Translations under genes and position numbers: made by a program
From: Homarus americanus
Taxonomy: Eukaryota > Arthropoda > Malacostraca > Decapoda > Nephropidae
Assembly: GCF_018991925.1 (NCBI RefSeq)
Contig: NW_024725521.1
Location: 1,178,001-1,242,000 of the forward strand
Direction of reading: 5' to 3'
Length of the DNA stretch: 64,000 nucleotides
Shown: piece by piece, positions 47,458 to 58,604 of the stretch
Numbering within the stretch: the stretch's first letter is position 1
How the letters are laid out: each line of letters begins with the position of its first letter
The notes under the pieces: model-generated
The model's input: the letters and a program-made list of their open reading frames with translations, nothing else
Told to the model about the DNA's origin: nothing
Databases searched by the model: none

Positions 47458-47865
47458 GCAGGGTAGGTTAGGGTGGGGTGGGTTAGGTTAGGTTTGGATG
47501 GGATGGGTTTAGTTTGGTTTAGGTGGGTTGGGTTAGGGTGGGGTGGGTTGGGTTAGGTTAGGTTAGGGTGGGTTCGGTTTGGGTGGGTTGGGTTAAGTTA
47601 GATGGGTTAGTTAAGTTAAGCTGTGTTAACGTTAGTTTGGGTTTTGGTTGAGTCGGTTTGGTTTAGGTTAGGTTAAATCTGGTCTGGCTTTGGTTGGATT
47701 AAGTTAGGTTAGGATGGGGTACATTACTTTTGGTTAAGTTGGGTTAGTCAGATTAAGTTAAGTTAGCTACTGTGGTTAGGTTAGGTTACGTCAGGTCAGA
47801 TTGCTAAGTTATCTAGTGTGGTTATGTTAGGTTATTTCAGGTCAGATTAAGTTAAGTTAGGTATA
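47458..47865 (+). repeat. Degenerate interstitial TTAGG-type block, longest of the set
   Basis: About 400 bases of GGTTAGG, GGGTTGGGTTAGG and AAGTTAGGTT words. Many GGGTGGGTT variants suggest heavy mutation of an original TTAGG array. Confidence 0.75.
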
Positions 47866-47929
47866 ACCTTCTCCCCACCAAGTTATTATCATATTTGTAT
47901 CACTAATATCACTTGTATATTATTTGTCA

Positions 47930-48030
47930 ATCAGGTGACCCATTATGCAACCGTTTATTTTCAGCCTTCCGGCTGCCATGCTCTTTCAATAAACTGTTAA
48001 TTATTATTATTATTATTATTATTATTATCA
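47930..48030 (+). repeat. Retroelement 3' tail ending in (ATT)n
   Basis: The stretch TTTCAGCCTTCCGGCTGCCA, then AATAAACTG, leads into an (ATT)n tail and a short CA run. This resembles the 3' end of a SINE or LINE, as at 61.75 kb, but no head was found. Confidence 0.45.
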
Positions 48031-48119
48031 CACACACACACACAAGATCGTTTTTGTCATGAAGAGGGTCAAATTCACAGGTCAGAGGTCATTACTGTGG
48101 CCCAGAAAAGGGGAAAATA

Positions 48120-49143
48120 TTACTCGAATCGCAAACCTTCATTAGCCCTTTGATGACGATTGAAGTTAAACCTGTGAGACGATGGTTTATTATTATTGTT
48201 GTTGCTGTTGTTATTATTATTGTTATTATTTTTATTTTTATTTTTAATATTATTATGGTATGTGAACGATATAATTAATATGTACGAAATCATTATTATT
48301 TTTGGTGTTGAAAACTTCCAGTATTGCTCAGTTGCCTCAAATATAGACAATCTTTCATCATTTCCGTCAGTCGCGACGCGCCTAAACTATTATAAAAACA
48401 ACGCAGGTAATGTGTTTTACCTGGGAGGTGCGCGCGCAGGTAGTATGGTAGGCAGGTTGAAGCACCTTGAGAAAACGTGGTCAGCTAGTGTGCGGCAGAC
48501 CGTCGCAGTGAGCGGGTGTGTGTGTGTGTGTCGACGTGTCCTGGTGCAGCGGAGAGGCCTAGGGGGAACCCACTCTTTCCTTTTATTGGTGTTGTCTTGT
48601 GCTGTAAGAGTCCGTGCCTCCACAGAGGAGAGGAAAAGTGCCACTCTCGTAGTGTCGTCGATAATGATGGAAACTGCAGGATAAGTTTAATTTAAGAAGT
48701 TTTAATTACAAACGAGGAGCGAATTTGAGGGAAACATGTTGGTATAAAGTTGGCGGTGCTGGCGCTCTGTGTATTAACCACGGAGAAGCTGTGGAAAGGT
48801 TTTACTGTTTAGTGTGGCTCAGCGTCAACACTGTTGCCGCGTGTTATTGCTGTGGTGGATCAGCTGTTGTTAGGACGATCAGCTGGGACTCTCGAGGTAT
48901 ATCAGCTGTTTTGGTGTTCAATTGTCAGGTTTGGTCATCTCGGGTGACCTTGTTGACCTGACCTTTAGCTGATGACGTATTTATCACTCTACATCATCGT
49001 CATAATGGTGTCAGATGTGAGGTCAAAGGTCAAACAGCGGTCTAGGAAATAAAGTGGTCATGTCCAGAGCGACGTGGTGAGAACGTGAATGACAAAGACG
49101 CTCTCTGTTGGTGGAAACATCGAGACGCCTTCACCTCCTGCAG
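48120..49143 (+). promoter_or_regulatory. Probable proximal promoter / 5' leader region of FHOD short form
   Basis: After an ATT-rich patch (48190-48260) the sequence from about 48420 becomes GC-richer, with clustered CpG (GGTGCGCGCGCAGG, GACCGTCGCAGTGAGCGGG), unlike the surrounding intron. No exact TSS was found. Immediately before the coding start, CTTCACCTCCTGCAG (to 49143) is a good 3' splice site that would follow a non-coding leader exon. An in-frame TGA at 49086-49088 shows the frame does not extend far upstream. Confidence 0.4.
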
Positions 49144-49166
49144 TTGTGTTGAGACTTCCCGTCACG

Positions 49167-49346
49167 ATGCCGGGCACGACGGCCACCTTCGCGTGTCGTG
49201 TCAAGTACCTCAACGATGTGGATCCTTTCGCCTACTGTTCCCAGTACCCTGAGCCGCCCCGCCCACCCATCTACCACTTTTATGTGGACCGCCCACTGGG
49301 CGAGCAGGTGCCGGCCATCCACCGCATCCTCGCCGCCCCACATAAG
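49167..49346 (+). CDS. Fhod: FHOD-family formin, first coding exon (60 aa)
   Basis: Encodes MPGTTATFACRVKYLNDVDP, then FAYCSQYPEPPRPPIYHF and PLGEQVPAIHRILAAPHK, ending in phase 0 at AAG|GTGAGT. The pattern C-R-V-x-[YF]-L-[ND]-D-x-DPF, [YF]PEPxRPP, LG.Q..A.HR.L.APHK is the diagnostic start of FHOD1/FHOD3 formins, and the Met sits where animal FHODs start. FHODs are actin-assembly formins, autoinhibited and released by ROCK phosphorylation, acting in stress fibres and sarcomeres; this exon is the beginning of the GTPase-binding-like domain. The remaining domains (FH3/DID, FH1, FH2, DAD) lie beyond the window. An in-frame ATG at 49089 would add 26 residues if the 49143 acceptor is not used. Confidence 0.9.
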
Positions 49347-49349
49347 GTG

Positions 49350-49860
49350 AGTTGTGGACACGTGGTGGAGGAGGAGGCTGGTGTGGACACGCAAATAACT
49401 CAGATCACCTGAAGATTAGCCTCCCAGTTTATTTCGCCCTACGCTATCTGAGGGCTTAGTTAGGTTCTCGTTTGGGTAATTAATCTTTTAAGTGAAAGAA
49501 GTTGGGACCTAAGCTTGCGGTGATCCACTAAGGACAACTGTTACTGGCAGGCCAAGTTTATGTGTTGACGTGTAAACTGATGAGCTGTTTTGTTTTATTT
49601 TAAAATGTTTGACACAAATTGAGACGTATGACTGCCGCTTGAAGTCACTTAGTCACAGAAGGAAAGTAATGGTGGTCGTATGTGCTTTACGTTCATCATA
49701 CATATATTAACAACAACAAATAATAATAAACAAAATGAAATTAACTCTGGTAAAGAATAAATTAACAAAATATACACAGATAGATATTGAATAGAAAACA
49801 AAATTAAGTTAACACTGGGTCATTAGGCAGTGAGATAGGGAGGGGGGAAGGTAAACAAAC
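49350..49860. other. FHOD intron, no gene seen
   Basis: AT-rich with ATAATAAAC words; nothing further recognised. Confidence 0.5.
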
Positions 49861-49862
49861 AG

Positions 49863-50110
49863 TGGTAGAGAGTAAGGTGATTCAGGTAAAGACAGGTGAA
49901 GTGTGGTAGAGAGTAAGGTGATTCAGGTAAAGACAGGTGAAGTGTGGTAGAGAGTAAGGTGATTCAGGTAAAGACAGGTGAAGTGTGGTAGAGAGTAAGG
50001 TGATTCAGGTAAAGACAGGTGAAGTGTGGTAGAGAGTAAGGTGATTCAGGTAAAGACAGGTGAAGTGTGGTAGAGAGTAATGTGATTCAGGTAAAGACAG
50101 GTGAAGTGAG
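49863..50110. repeat. 41-bp minisatellite, 6 near-identical units
   Basis: The unit has GGTAGAGAGTAAGGTGATTC then AGGTAAAGACAGGTGAAGTG. Each copy contains CAG|GTAAAG, a donor-like word. Confidence 0.95.
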
Positions 50111-50234
50111 ACGTTAGTAGCTTATTACCCGCCATTAGGGATACTGTGCTTAAGAGTGAGGCTACTGTGTGTGAATCAAGTTGTTTTGTTTGCCACGCCA
50201 ACTAATGTAACTTACCCCGAAATGTGAACCAAGA

Positions 50235-50350
50235 TCTGTAAGTTAGGTTAAGTTAAGGAAGGTAATCTCAGGTTAGGTTGAATTAATTGTGGTTAAGTTA
50301 GGGTTAAATTGGGTTAAGGTTATGTTAAGTTGGGTTGACTTATGTTACGT
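50235..50350 (+). repeat. Degenerate interstitial TTAGG-type block (G-rich on +)
   Basis: TTAGGTTAAGTTAAGG and TCAGGTTAGGTTGAATT words; quite diverged. Confidence 0.6.
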
Positions 50351-50879
50351 TTGTAAGGGTTATATAATTACTTAGGGTCCACTTGTACCATATACTCCCC
50401 ATAAGTCCAAGATGGCGTGGAACATTAAAAAAGTCTCACTCTTTCCTTCATCCTTGCCTTCATAACTTCCTTCCTTCCCCTCCCTTCCTTCCCCTCCTCC
50501 CTATCTCCCTCCCTCCCTCACCCGATATTCAGCACAGTCTTTCTTGGGGTCGTCATTGTACCCCTTCCCCCCCCCCCAGCCTGGGTCGTTAAGGATCATC
50601 AGCTGGGGCGAGCGTCGTTGTTATCATGGCATTCGTTACAGTCAACTACGTTCTTCGTTTTGTGTAATAGTAATAACGACGGCTGTGTTAATACAGTATT
50701 ATTGAACCTCTACATGGTCTGTCATTGACGTAATTTCTGCTATTACATTGATGTGACTAACAATGTAATATATTTTAATAGTAGTAATGTCTATATTCCG
50801 GCTTTATTGCAGCTCGTGTTCTGTTATTGACGTGATTTATGAAGTTTTAAGTTGACCTTAAGTCTTAAATGACAGCGAG

Positions 50880-51050
50880 TTTTGGTAATAATACTAATAA
50901 TAAAAATAATAATAGTAGTAGTAATAATAACAATAATAGTAATATCAATAATAATAATACCATAATAATAATAATATTAATAACAACGATACTACCAATA
51001 ATAATAATAATAACCACAGTAATAATAATAATAATACCGTAATAATAACA
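50880..51050. repeat. Imperfect (AAT)n region
   Basis: AATAATAAT with scattered AGT and AAC variants. Sequence between 50360 and 50880 shows only pyrimidine-rich and AT-rich intron. Confidence 0.85.
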
Positions 51051-51294
51051 ACTGTATTGCAGGGTTATTACAACTCGTGGTGTGTTATCGCCATAGTATT
51101 GAATTGTGGTATTATTTTTATTTATTTATCTCTTGAGCCCTGATATGATTTTTACGGTGGCGTCAGCATTAATTGTCAGCGGTCAGGACTTTGCGGTTGT
51201 GTGGGTCGACTTCCATTGTTTGAGAGCGCGTGTCAGCCGTACAGACCGCAAGATAGAAAGAGATACCTGTCCTCCTGACGTCTGACGCCCACCC

Positions 51295-51525
51295 CTCGAT
51301 GTCAGCTCTATTGATGTCTGACGCCCACCCACCGTCTCTCCTCGATGTCAGCTCTATTGATGTCTGACGCCTACCCACCGTCTCTCCTCGATGTCAGCTC
51401 TATTGATGTCTGACGCCCACCCACCGTCTCTCCTCGATGTCAGCTCTATTGATGTCTGACGCCCACCCACCGTCTCCCTCGATGTCAGCTCTATTGATGT
51501 CTGACGCCCACCCACACCCTAAAGT
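51295..51525. repeat. 46-bp minisatellite, about 5 units
   Basis: Units of GATGTCTGACGCCCACCCAC then CGTCTCTCCTCGATGTCAGC and TCTATT; near identical. Confidence 0.95.
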
Positions 51526-51539
51526 CAGCCCCTAATGTC

Positions 51540-52206
51540 AGACAATTAAACTTCCTCTCCTTTCATTCCCCTCACCACCCCCCTCCCACCACCCCCTCTC
51601 TCTAAGTCCTTCCGCTCTCATTCTCCCCCCAAATGTGTATGGGGGAACCACTCTATTGCCCCCTCCGTTTCCCTCACAAAGCTCCCTCCCCCTTATTCAC
51701 CTTCCCCTATTCTCTGTTTTATCACCCAGTACGGCCTCTCTCTCTGGTGGTGATAGTGGTATTGTTATTGATGGTGGTAGTGATGATAGTAGTGGTGGTA
51801 GTGATGGTAATAGTGGTGGTGGTGAGGGTAGCAGTGGTGATGGTGGTCGGGTGATGGTGTTAGTAGTAGTAGGTGGTGGTGGGTGATGGTGGTAGTAGTG
51901 GTGGTTAAGGTACCGCTATAGTCCCTTCTCACCTGACACTGGTAATTAGGTGACTACGGTACCTGAGTGACGAGGGGTGGGAGGGTTGTCAGCGGTAATG
52001 ATGGGGGTGGCTGTCATGATAGGGTGTTGGACTGTCATGGGCAGAGAGAGAGAGAGAGAGAGAGAGCAATACACGAGGCAGGGAAATATTGATTATGAGG
52101 GGGAGGGAAATATCGGCCATCTGGGGGAGGTTGTGGGAAGGGAGATAAGAATATTGATTAAATACCCCTGGCACAGTGAACTAGAGGGGGGTTGTGGGAG
52201 GGACTT

Positions 52207-52242
<36 letters not shown>

Positions 52243-52450
52243 ATGTATGGAAATGGATAAAAAGGGAGAAGGGAAGTGACAGAGAAGGAGAAATAGACAT
52301 AGATGGATGAGAGAGAGGGGCGTTGATAAGAGGGGAAAGGGAGGGGAGCTAATGAGTTGGGGGGAGGAGAGGGGAAGGTTATAGGCCGGGAGTACCATAT
52401 GTCGACACTGGGCACTCACGAAGCAGCAAGTGGAATGGGAACAGCATGTG
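51540..52450. other. Low-complexity intron sequence
   Basis: Contains a C/T-rich stretch, a GTGGTGGTAGTGATG region (51745-51905), and (GA)n runs at about 52040-52067 and 52213-52239. Open frames on both strands are repeat products. Confidence 0.8.
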
Positions 52451-52451
52451 G

Positions 52452-53870
52452 AATGGGAATAATAGAACATAAGAATAGAGGAAACTGCTGCAGGCCTATT
52501 GGCCCATATTGGGCAGTCCCATTTACACCCAACCCATATTGCTCATATATCCATCCAGCCTGTGTTTGAAGCTATCCAGCGTATTCGAGTTAATGATGAT
52601 ATTTGGTAACTTGTTCCATTCATCCACTACTCTATTTCCAAACCAATGTTTACCTATTTCGCGCCAAAATCTAAATTTGTCTAATTTAAAACCATTGTTA
52701 CGAGTTCGCTCTTGGTTGGATAGTTTGAGTACCTTTGTAATGTCCACCTTTATTCAGCCCTGACTTCCATTTATACACCTCTACCAAATCATATCATTCT
52801 GTAATACGGTGACCAGAATTGAACTGCGTAATCTAAGTGAGGTCTCACAAGCGCAAGATATAGTTTTAGGATGATCTCTCTAGTCTTGTAACTAACACTC
52901 CTTTGTATGAATCCAAGTACTTTATTAGCCTTGGTTCGAGGAAATACACATTGTTTACTTGGCATAAGGTTCCTACTTATCATTACTCCTAAATCTCTCT
53001 CGCAGTCGGATTTCTCAATAACATCGTTGTTCATCTCGTATCTGGTTTCCCTGTTTACATCTCCTATACTGAGTACTTTACATTTGTCCACATTGAATTT
53101 CATCTGCCATTTTTCAGACCATTCGAAATTTTTTTTTAGATCTTCCTGTAGTTTTGCGGAGTCCTCGTCAGATTTAAATACACGTCCTATTTTAGTGTCA
53201 TCGGCAAATTTACTTATGTTGCTGTCTACGCCTATATCTATGTCGTTTATGTATATAATAAATAATAATGGTCCAAGTACTGAGCATTGGGGAACTCCAC
53301 TAGTGACGTTACTCCAATCGGATGTCGTGCCGTTAATGCTCAGTCGCTGTTTCCTGTCCTGTAGCCACGCCCTAATCCATTTTAGAATATCTCCGTTAAT
53401 GCCACGAGCCTCCACTTTTCTTATTAGTCTTTCGTGGGGGACTCTGTCGAAGGCTTTGCTAAAGTCGAGATATACCACATCATAATTGTGCCCCTCGTCC
53501 ACTGATTCGTTAACAGATGAAAAGAATGTTAATAGATTAGTTAGACATGAACGCCCGCTTGTGAAGCCATGTTGGGAATTATTGATCAACTTGTGCTTCT
53601 CCAGGTGATTTCGAATAGAGTTTGAAATGATTGCTTCCAGTAATTTACCTATAATTGGTGTTAGATTAATTGGACGGTAGTTAGAGGATAGTGATATATC
53701 TGCCTTCCTGAAAATCGGTATTACATTCGCTATCCTCCATTATTCTGGTACTACACCCGTTTTTAAGGACATGTTAAACAACTTTGCTAAGGGCATACTA
53801 AGCTTTTCCTTACATCCCTTTAATACTCTGGCAAATATCTCATCAGGACCTGGAATAAGTGGAATAGGAA
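52452..53870 (-). pseudogene. CR1/Jockey-type LINE reverse transcriptase remnant
   Basis: Read on the minus strand from about 53850: PGPDEIFARVLKGC, then an in-frame stop after VVPE, WRIANVIPIF, and a 266-codon open frame. Reverse transcriptase motifs in order: QHGFTSGRSCLTNLL, YLDFSKAFDRVPHERLI, GVPQCSVLGPLLFIIYINDI and FADDTKI, with the FADD box intact. The usual PQG is PQC here. After RPHLDYAVQFWSPYYRM about 45 codons are deleted relative to the copy at 60.4 kb and the frame shifts. The tail LDKFRFWREIGKHWFGNRVV ends at 52452 with a TTCTTATG-like terminus. It is dead but the best-preserved transposon coding sequence here. Confidence 0.93.
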
Positions 53871-53889
53871 CAGCAAATGGAATGGGAAT

Positions 53890-54220
53890 AGGGTATAAGG
53901 TGTGGCCAGGTAAGATATGAGTAGGTATAAGGTGTGGCCAGGTAAGATATGACCAGGTATAAGGTGTGGCCAGGTAAGATATGACCAGGTATAAGGTGTG
54001 GCCAAGTAATATGTCACGAGGTATAAGGTGTGGCCAGGTAAGATATGAGTAGGTATAAGGTGTGGTCAGGTAAGATATGGCGAGGTATAAGGTGTGGTCA
54101 GGTAAGATATGGCGAGGTATAAGGTGTGTCCAGGTGAGATGTGGCCAGGTATAAGGTGTGTCCAGGTGAGATGTGGCCAGGTATAAGGTGTGTCCAGGTG
54201 AGATGTGGCCAGGTAAGGTG
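53890..54220. repeat. 32-bp minisatellite with consensus 5' splice-site word
   Basis: Ten or so units of GGTATAAGGTGTGGCCAGGT then AAGATATGACCA. Nearly every unit contains CAG|GTAAGA, a near-perfect donor. The array starts right at the 5' broken end of the LINE remnant. Confidence 0.93.
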
Positions 54221-54319
54221 CGACGAGGTGGGAGGCTGGAGAGGAAATACTTTTACGTGGCAGGTGTGGGAGAGGGAGTTCCTGGGGGGGGGACGGAGTG
54301 TGTTGAGGTAGACGCCACG

Positions 54320-54458
54320 ATAGACGATAGATTTACACTGATAGACACAACGATAGATAGATTCACACTGATAGACACCACGATAGATAGATTCACATTG
54401 ATAGACACCACGATAGATAGATTCACACTAATAGACACAACGATAGATAGATAGATGA
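54320..54458. repeat. 30-bp tandem repeat, 4-5 units
   Basis: Units of ATAGATAGATTCACACTGAT then AGACACCACG; GATA-rich. Confidence 0.93.
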
Positions 54459-54459
54459 T

Positions 54460-54768
54460 ACATAAACACAGATAGATGGATTGACTGATTCATACTTATA
54501 GATGAATTAGATAAACAGTAATGAAGTCAGGCAGAAGGAGAGAGCAGGGGAGGTAAGGGAGGGGAGGGGAGGCATCCTGTGAACTTTGATCTTGTCGGGG
54601 GATGAACTTTGTGGGTCCGGGTCCTCTCTCTCTCTCTCTCTCTCTCTCTTCTTTGTCTCCTCTTCAGTAATATTAAGCCCCAGACTCTTTAAAATTTCAC
54701 CTGTATGTGTAGCTCAAATTAATCACCTCCTTCGTTAACCCGCCGGGGGGGGGGCTCATAGCTTTGTA
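54460..54768. other. Intron, no gene seen
   Basis: Mixed sequence with a (CT)n run at 54624-54649. Confidence 0.6.
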
Positions 54769-54769
54769 T

Positions 54770-55195
54770 TCATGTGGTTAATGTTGTTTTTGATGTGGTT
54801 AATGTTGTCTTTGATGTGGTTAATGTTGTCTTTGGTGTGGTTAATGTTGTCTTTGATGTGGTTAATGTTGTCTTTGATGTGGTTAATGTTGTCTTTGGTG
54901 TGGTTAATGTTGTCTTTGGTGTGGTTAATGTTGTCTTTGGTGTGGTTAATGTTGTCTTTGGTGTGGTTAATGTTGTCTTTGATGTGGTTAATGTTGTCTT
55001 TGATGGTTAATGTTGTTCATGGTTAATGTTGTCTGGTGGTTAATGTTGTCTTTGATGTGGTTAATGTTGTCTGGTGTGGTTAATGTTGTTTTGATGGTTA
55101 ATGTTGTCTTTGATGTGGTTAATCTTGTCTGGTGGTTAATGTTGTCTTTGATGTGGTTAACGTTGTCTTTGATGTGGTTAACGTTGTCTTTAAGG
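54770..55195. repeat. 21-bp minisatellite, about 20 units
   Basis: The unit GTGGTTAATGTTGTCTTTGA plus T has several internally deleted variants toward the right end. Period divisible by three explains the overlapping MWLMLSL/VVNVVFD open frames. Confidence 0.95.
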
Positions 55196-55199
55196 TAAC

Positions 55200-55322
55200 T
55201 TAGACACCTATATATTTTCCTTATATCGTTTCCGTGCAGATGAATGTCCCTCGCATGACGTCATAGGTGTCCTGGAATTTCCTCAATTTTTACAGGATTT
55301 TCCTCAAGTTGGCCACAAGACG

Positions 55323-55360
<38 letters not shown>

Positions 55361-56395
55361 CCAGTGTGGTGGGGAGTGGCCAGTGAGGGGGGAGGGGGTG
55401 TTGCTTGGACTAGATTTAGGGGGGGGGGAGTTGGGTGCGTTGCCATGCGTTAGGTGTTGGCAAGGTGTGGTGGTAGTCAGGTTGTTGCTAGTGGTGGCAG
55501 GGTGTGTGTTTTAGAGGTGGTGGTTAGGTGATGCAAGTGTTGGCAGGTTATTGGTAGTGTGTGTTGTTGTTGTCAAGCTGGAAGTGTTGGTTACGAGAGA
55601 GTGTGGTGGTGTTTTTGGTGTTGGCAGGAATTATTGAACTTATATTAAGGTTTATGCTGAGTGTTGGTAATTGATAACAGGGATTGATTGGTGATCCCTA
55701 TGTAAATTAGTTAAATATACTGTATTGCCAACTCTTTCGAAACGCTCATTACAGGTGTTGGCAAATGTTGGAAACTAGTGGTAAAGCTGTATATTGTTGT
55801 TAACACCGAGTCTCCGTCATCATAAGTGTTGTCACAATGTTTGAACATACGCCACGTTGTTGGAAGAAGCAGCAGGTGTTGTCAGAGGTAGAGGATAACA
55901 ACTGAAGTTATCGTACATGTTGTCAGAGATTCTGTATATATATAAAATAGTATCAATTGACCTAAATGTTGTCAGTGGACCAATGACAATGTTGGAAGTG
56001 GTGTCAGACCAAAATGTTGTTGAAATTAAAAACATTGTGAAGAGGTGTCAAATGTCAAAAAGAGGTGTCAGCTGTTGTCAGATTGAGGGTTATGGGGTAG
56101 GGGTGATGAAAGAGGGGGAGTGAAAGTTGTGTGTGTGTTCTGTGACTGGCTGGCGAGTGAGCTGATCTTACCTGGGCACTTGAAAGGGAAGGTTCTTTGG
56201 CCAGGTGATGTTGGTGGTAGTGATGTTCATTATTATTGTTGTTCCTGTTATTATTATTGGTAGTAGTAGTAGTATTATTGCTGTAGTTAAGATAAAATAA
56301 TCATTATTCTAGTGACTATAACGCAGTATAAAGAGCGTTGTAAACTATATATTGGGGCCGTGTATATAATGTTGAGGGATGACTCCAGGTGTAAG
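55200..56395. other. Intron, GT/TG-rich, no gene seen
   Basis: A (CT)n run at 55330-55356 and many GTGTTGG words (a loosely TGTTGGCAGG-like pattern at 55440-56050). No coding evidence. Confidence 0.5.
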
Positions 56396-56399
56396 TGGT

Positions 56400-56935
56400 T
56401 TACTGTATAAGGGCGGGGAGTGAGGGAGAAGCTAGTGAGGAGGTTAGGAGGAAGTTGTGGTGAGGGAGGCGAGGAAGAAGTTGCAATGAGGTGAGGGAGA
56501 AGTTGTTGTGAGGAGAGGGGTGAGATGAGGTAGACAGTGAGGTAAGGAGGAAGGGGTGAGGTAAGGGAGGGAGGAAGGTGCCGAGAGAAAGTATGAAGGG
56601 TGAGGGAGGGCAGCAGAGGTGAGGGAGATAAACAGAGGTGAACGAGACCCGAGGAGGGAGACTTAGGGTGAAGAGGAAGTGGGCAGGAGGGTGAAGAGGC
56701 AGTAGGGTGAAGAGGCAGTAGGGTGAATGGGGAGGTAATCAGTATTAGGAAAAGTTGTCAGGGTGATTAAGGCAGCAACAGTGTGATCTAGGGTGATCAG
56801 ATGAGGACTAGGGTGAGTAGGGGGAGGGGCTAAGGTGGTCAGGTGAGGAATAGGGTGAAGAGGAGGTGCTAAGGTGAGGAGGGGGCTAGGGTGAGGAGGG
56901 TGAGAAGGAGACCCCAGTAGGATAAAGGGAGGGAG
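56400..56935. repeat. Purine-rich G/A tract
   Basis: About 530 bases dominated by GGTGAGGGAG, GAGGAAG and GGGTGAAGAGG words; irregular, strongly strand-biased. Confidence 0.85.
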
Positions 56936-57094
56936 GAGTCATCAGGGAGAGGGAGGAGGGAGGCTGCTGGGGTTAAGAGACTGGTACAAGAGTCGCCTGA
57001 GGCTCCCTCCCTCCCTCCCTCCCTCCCTTCCTCTCATTCCTCCTCGTCCTCCTCTCGCTGCTGACTGTCCTGTCTGCTGTTCTGGGTGCTGGTG

Positions 57095-58545
57095 TGTTGT
57101 CTGCTGCTGTATTGGTTGTATCTGCTGCTGTATTGGATGTGTCTGCTGCTGTATTGGATGTGTCTGCTGCTGTATTGGTTGTACCTGCTGCTGTATTGGA
57201 TGTGTCTGCTGCTGTATTGGATGTGTCTGCTGCTGTATTGGTTGTACCTGCTGCTGTATTGGATGTGTCTGCTGCTGTATTGGATGTGTCTGCTGCTGTA
57301 TTGATGTGTCTGCTGCTGTTTGGTTGTGTCTGCTGCTGTATTGTTTGTGTCTGCTGCTGTATTGGATGTGTCTGCTGCTGTATTGGTTGTGTCTGCTGCT
57401 GTATGGATGTGTCTGCTGCTGCTGTTGGTTGTGTCTGCTGCTGTATTGGATGTGTCTGCTGCTGTATTGGATGTGTCTGCTGCTGTATTGGTTGTACCTG
57501 CTGCTGTATTGATGTGTCTGCTGCTGTTGGATGTGTCTGCTGCTGTTTGGATGTCTGCTGCTGTATTGGTTGTGTCTGCTGCTGTGTGGTTGTGTCTGCT
57601 GCTGTATTGGATGTCTCTGCTGTGTGGTTGTACCTGCTGCTGTATTGGATGTGTCTGCTGCTGTGTGGATGTGTCTGCTGCTATATTGGATGTGTCTGCT
57701 GCTGTATTGGATGTGTCTGCTGCTGTGTGGATGTGTCTGCTGCTGTATTGGATGTGTCTGCTGCTGTTTGGTTGTGTCTGCTGCTGTATTGGATGTGTCT
57801 GCTGCTGTATGGATGTGTCTGCTGCTGTATTGGTTGTGTCTGCTGCTGTATTGGATGTCTGCTGCTGTGGATGTGTCTGCTGCTGTTGGTTGTGTCTGCT
57901 GCTGTATGGATTGTGTCTGCTGCTGTGGTTGTGTCTGCTGCTGTTTGGATGTGTGCTGCTGTATTGGTTGTGTCTGCTGCTGTGTGGATGTGTCTGCTGC
58001 TGTGGATGTGTCTGCTGCTGTATTGGTTGTGTCTGCTGCTGTTTGGATGTGTCTGCTGCTGTGTGGATGTGTCTGCTGCTGTGTGGTTGTGTCTGCTGCT
58101 GTATTGGTTGTGTCTGCTGCTGTATTGGATGTGTCTGCTGCTGTATTGGATGTGTCTGCTGCTGTATTGGATGTACCTGCTGCTGTATTGGATGTGTCTG
58201 CTGCTGTGTGGTTGTGTCTGCTGCTGATTGGTTGTGTCTGCTGTATTGGTTGTGTCTGCTGTATTGGTTGTGTCTGCTGCTGTATTGGATGTGTCTGCTG
58301 CTGTATTGGTTGTACCTGCTGCTGTATTGGATGTGTCTGCTGCTGTATTGGATGTGTCTGCTGCTGTATTGGATGTACCTGCTGCTGTGGATGTGTCTGC
58401 TGCTGTTGGATGTACCTGCTGCTGTATTGGATGTGTCTGCTGCTGTATTGGTTGTGTCTGCTGCTGTATTGGTTGTGTCTGCTGCTGTATTGGTTGTCTG
58501 CTGCTGTATTGGTTGTGTCTGCTGCTGTATTGGTTGTACTCATCT
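57095..58545. repeat. 1.45-kb 21-bp VNTR, about 70 units
   Basis: The unit TGCTGTATTGGATGTGTCTG plus C recurs throughout, with GTTG/GATG and TGTCT/TACCT variants and many 3-8-base internal deletions. Because no variant creates frequent stops, all three plus frames and the minus frame stay open for hundreds of codons (up to 533 on the minus strand, Gln/His/Ser-rich). No splice sites, start context or flanking coding signal support a protein. Confidence 0.95.
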
Positions 58546-58604
58546 CCCTCTGCTGTGTTTAATGTCCTTGTTGTTGTTTTTATTTGTTTTGTTGTGTTTT
58601 TATA

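Noticed and set aside
49089..49166. Upstream in-frame ATG extending the FHOD start by 26 residues
   Set aside because: FHOD proteins begin at the position of the 49167 Met, and a good 3' splice site at 49143 lies between the two ATGs.
39132..49166. Direct splice from exon 6 into the FHOD start exon at 49144
   Set aside because: Exon 6 ends in phase 0 but the 49144 exon needs one preceding base to stay in the FHOD frame; phase 0 entry hits a TGA in the third codon.
56942..58543. 533-codon Gln/His-rich minus-strand frame and several plus-strand frames of 340-430 codons
   Set aside because: All lie within one 21-bp VNTR and are open because the unit lacks stops; indels switch frames freely, which a real protein would not tolerate.
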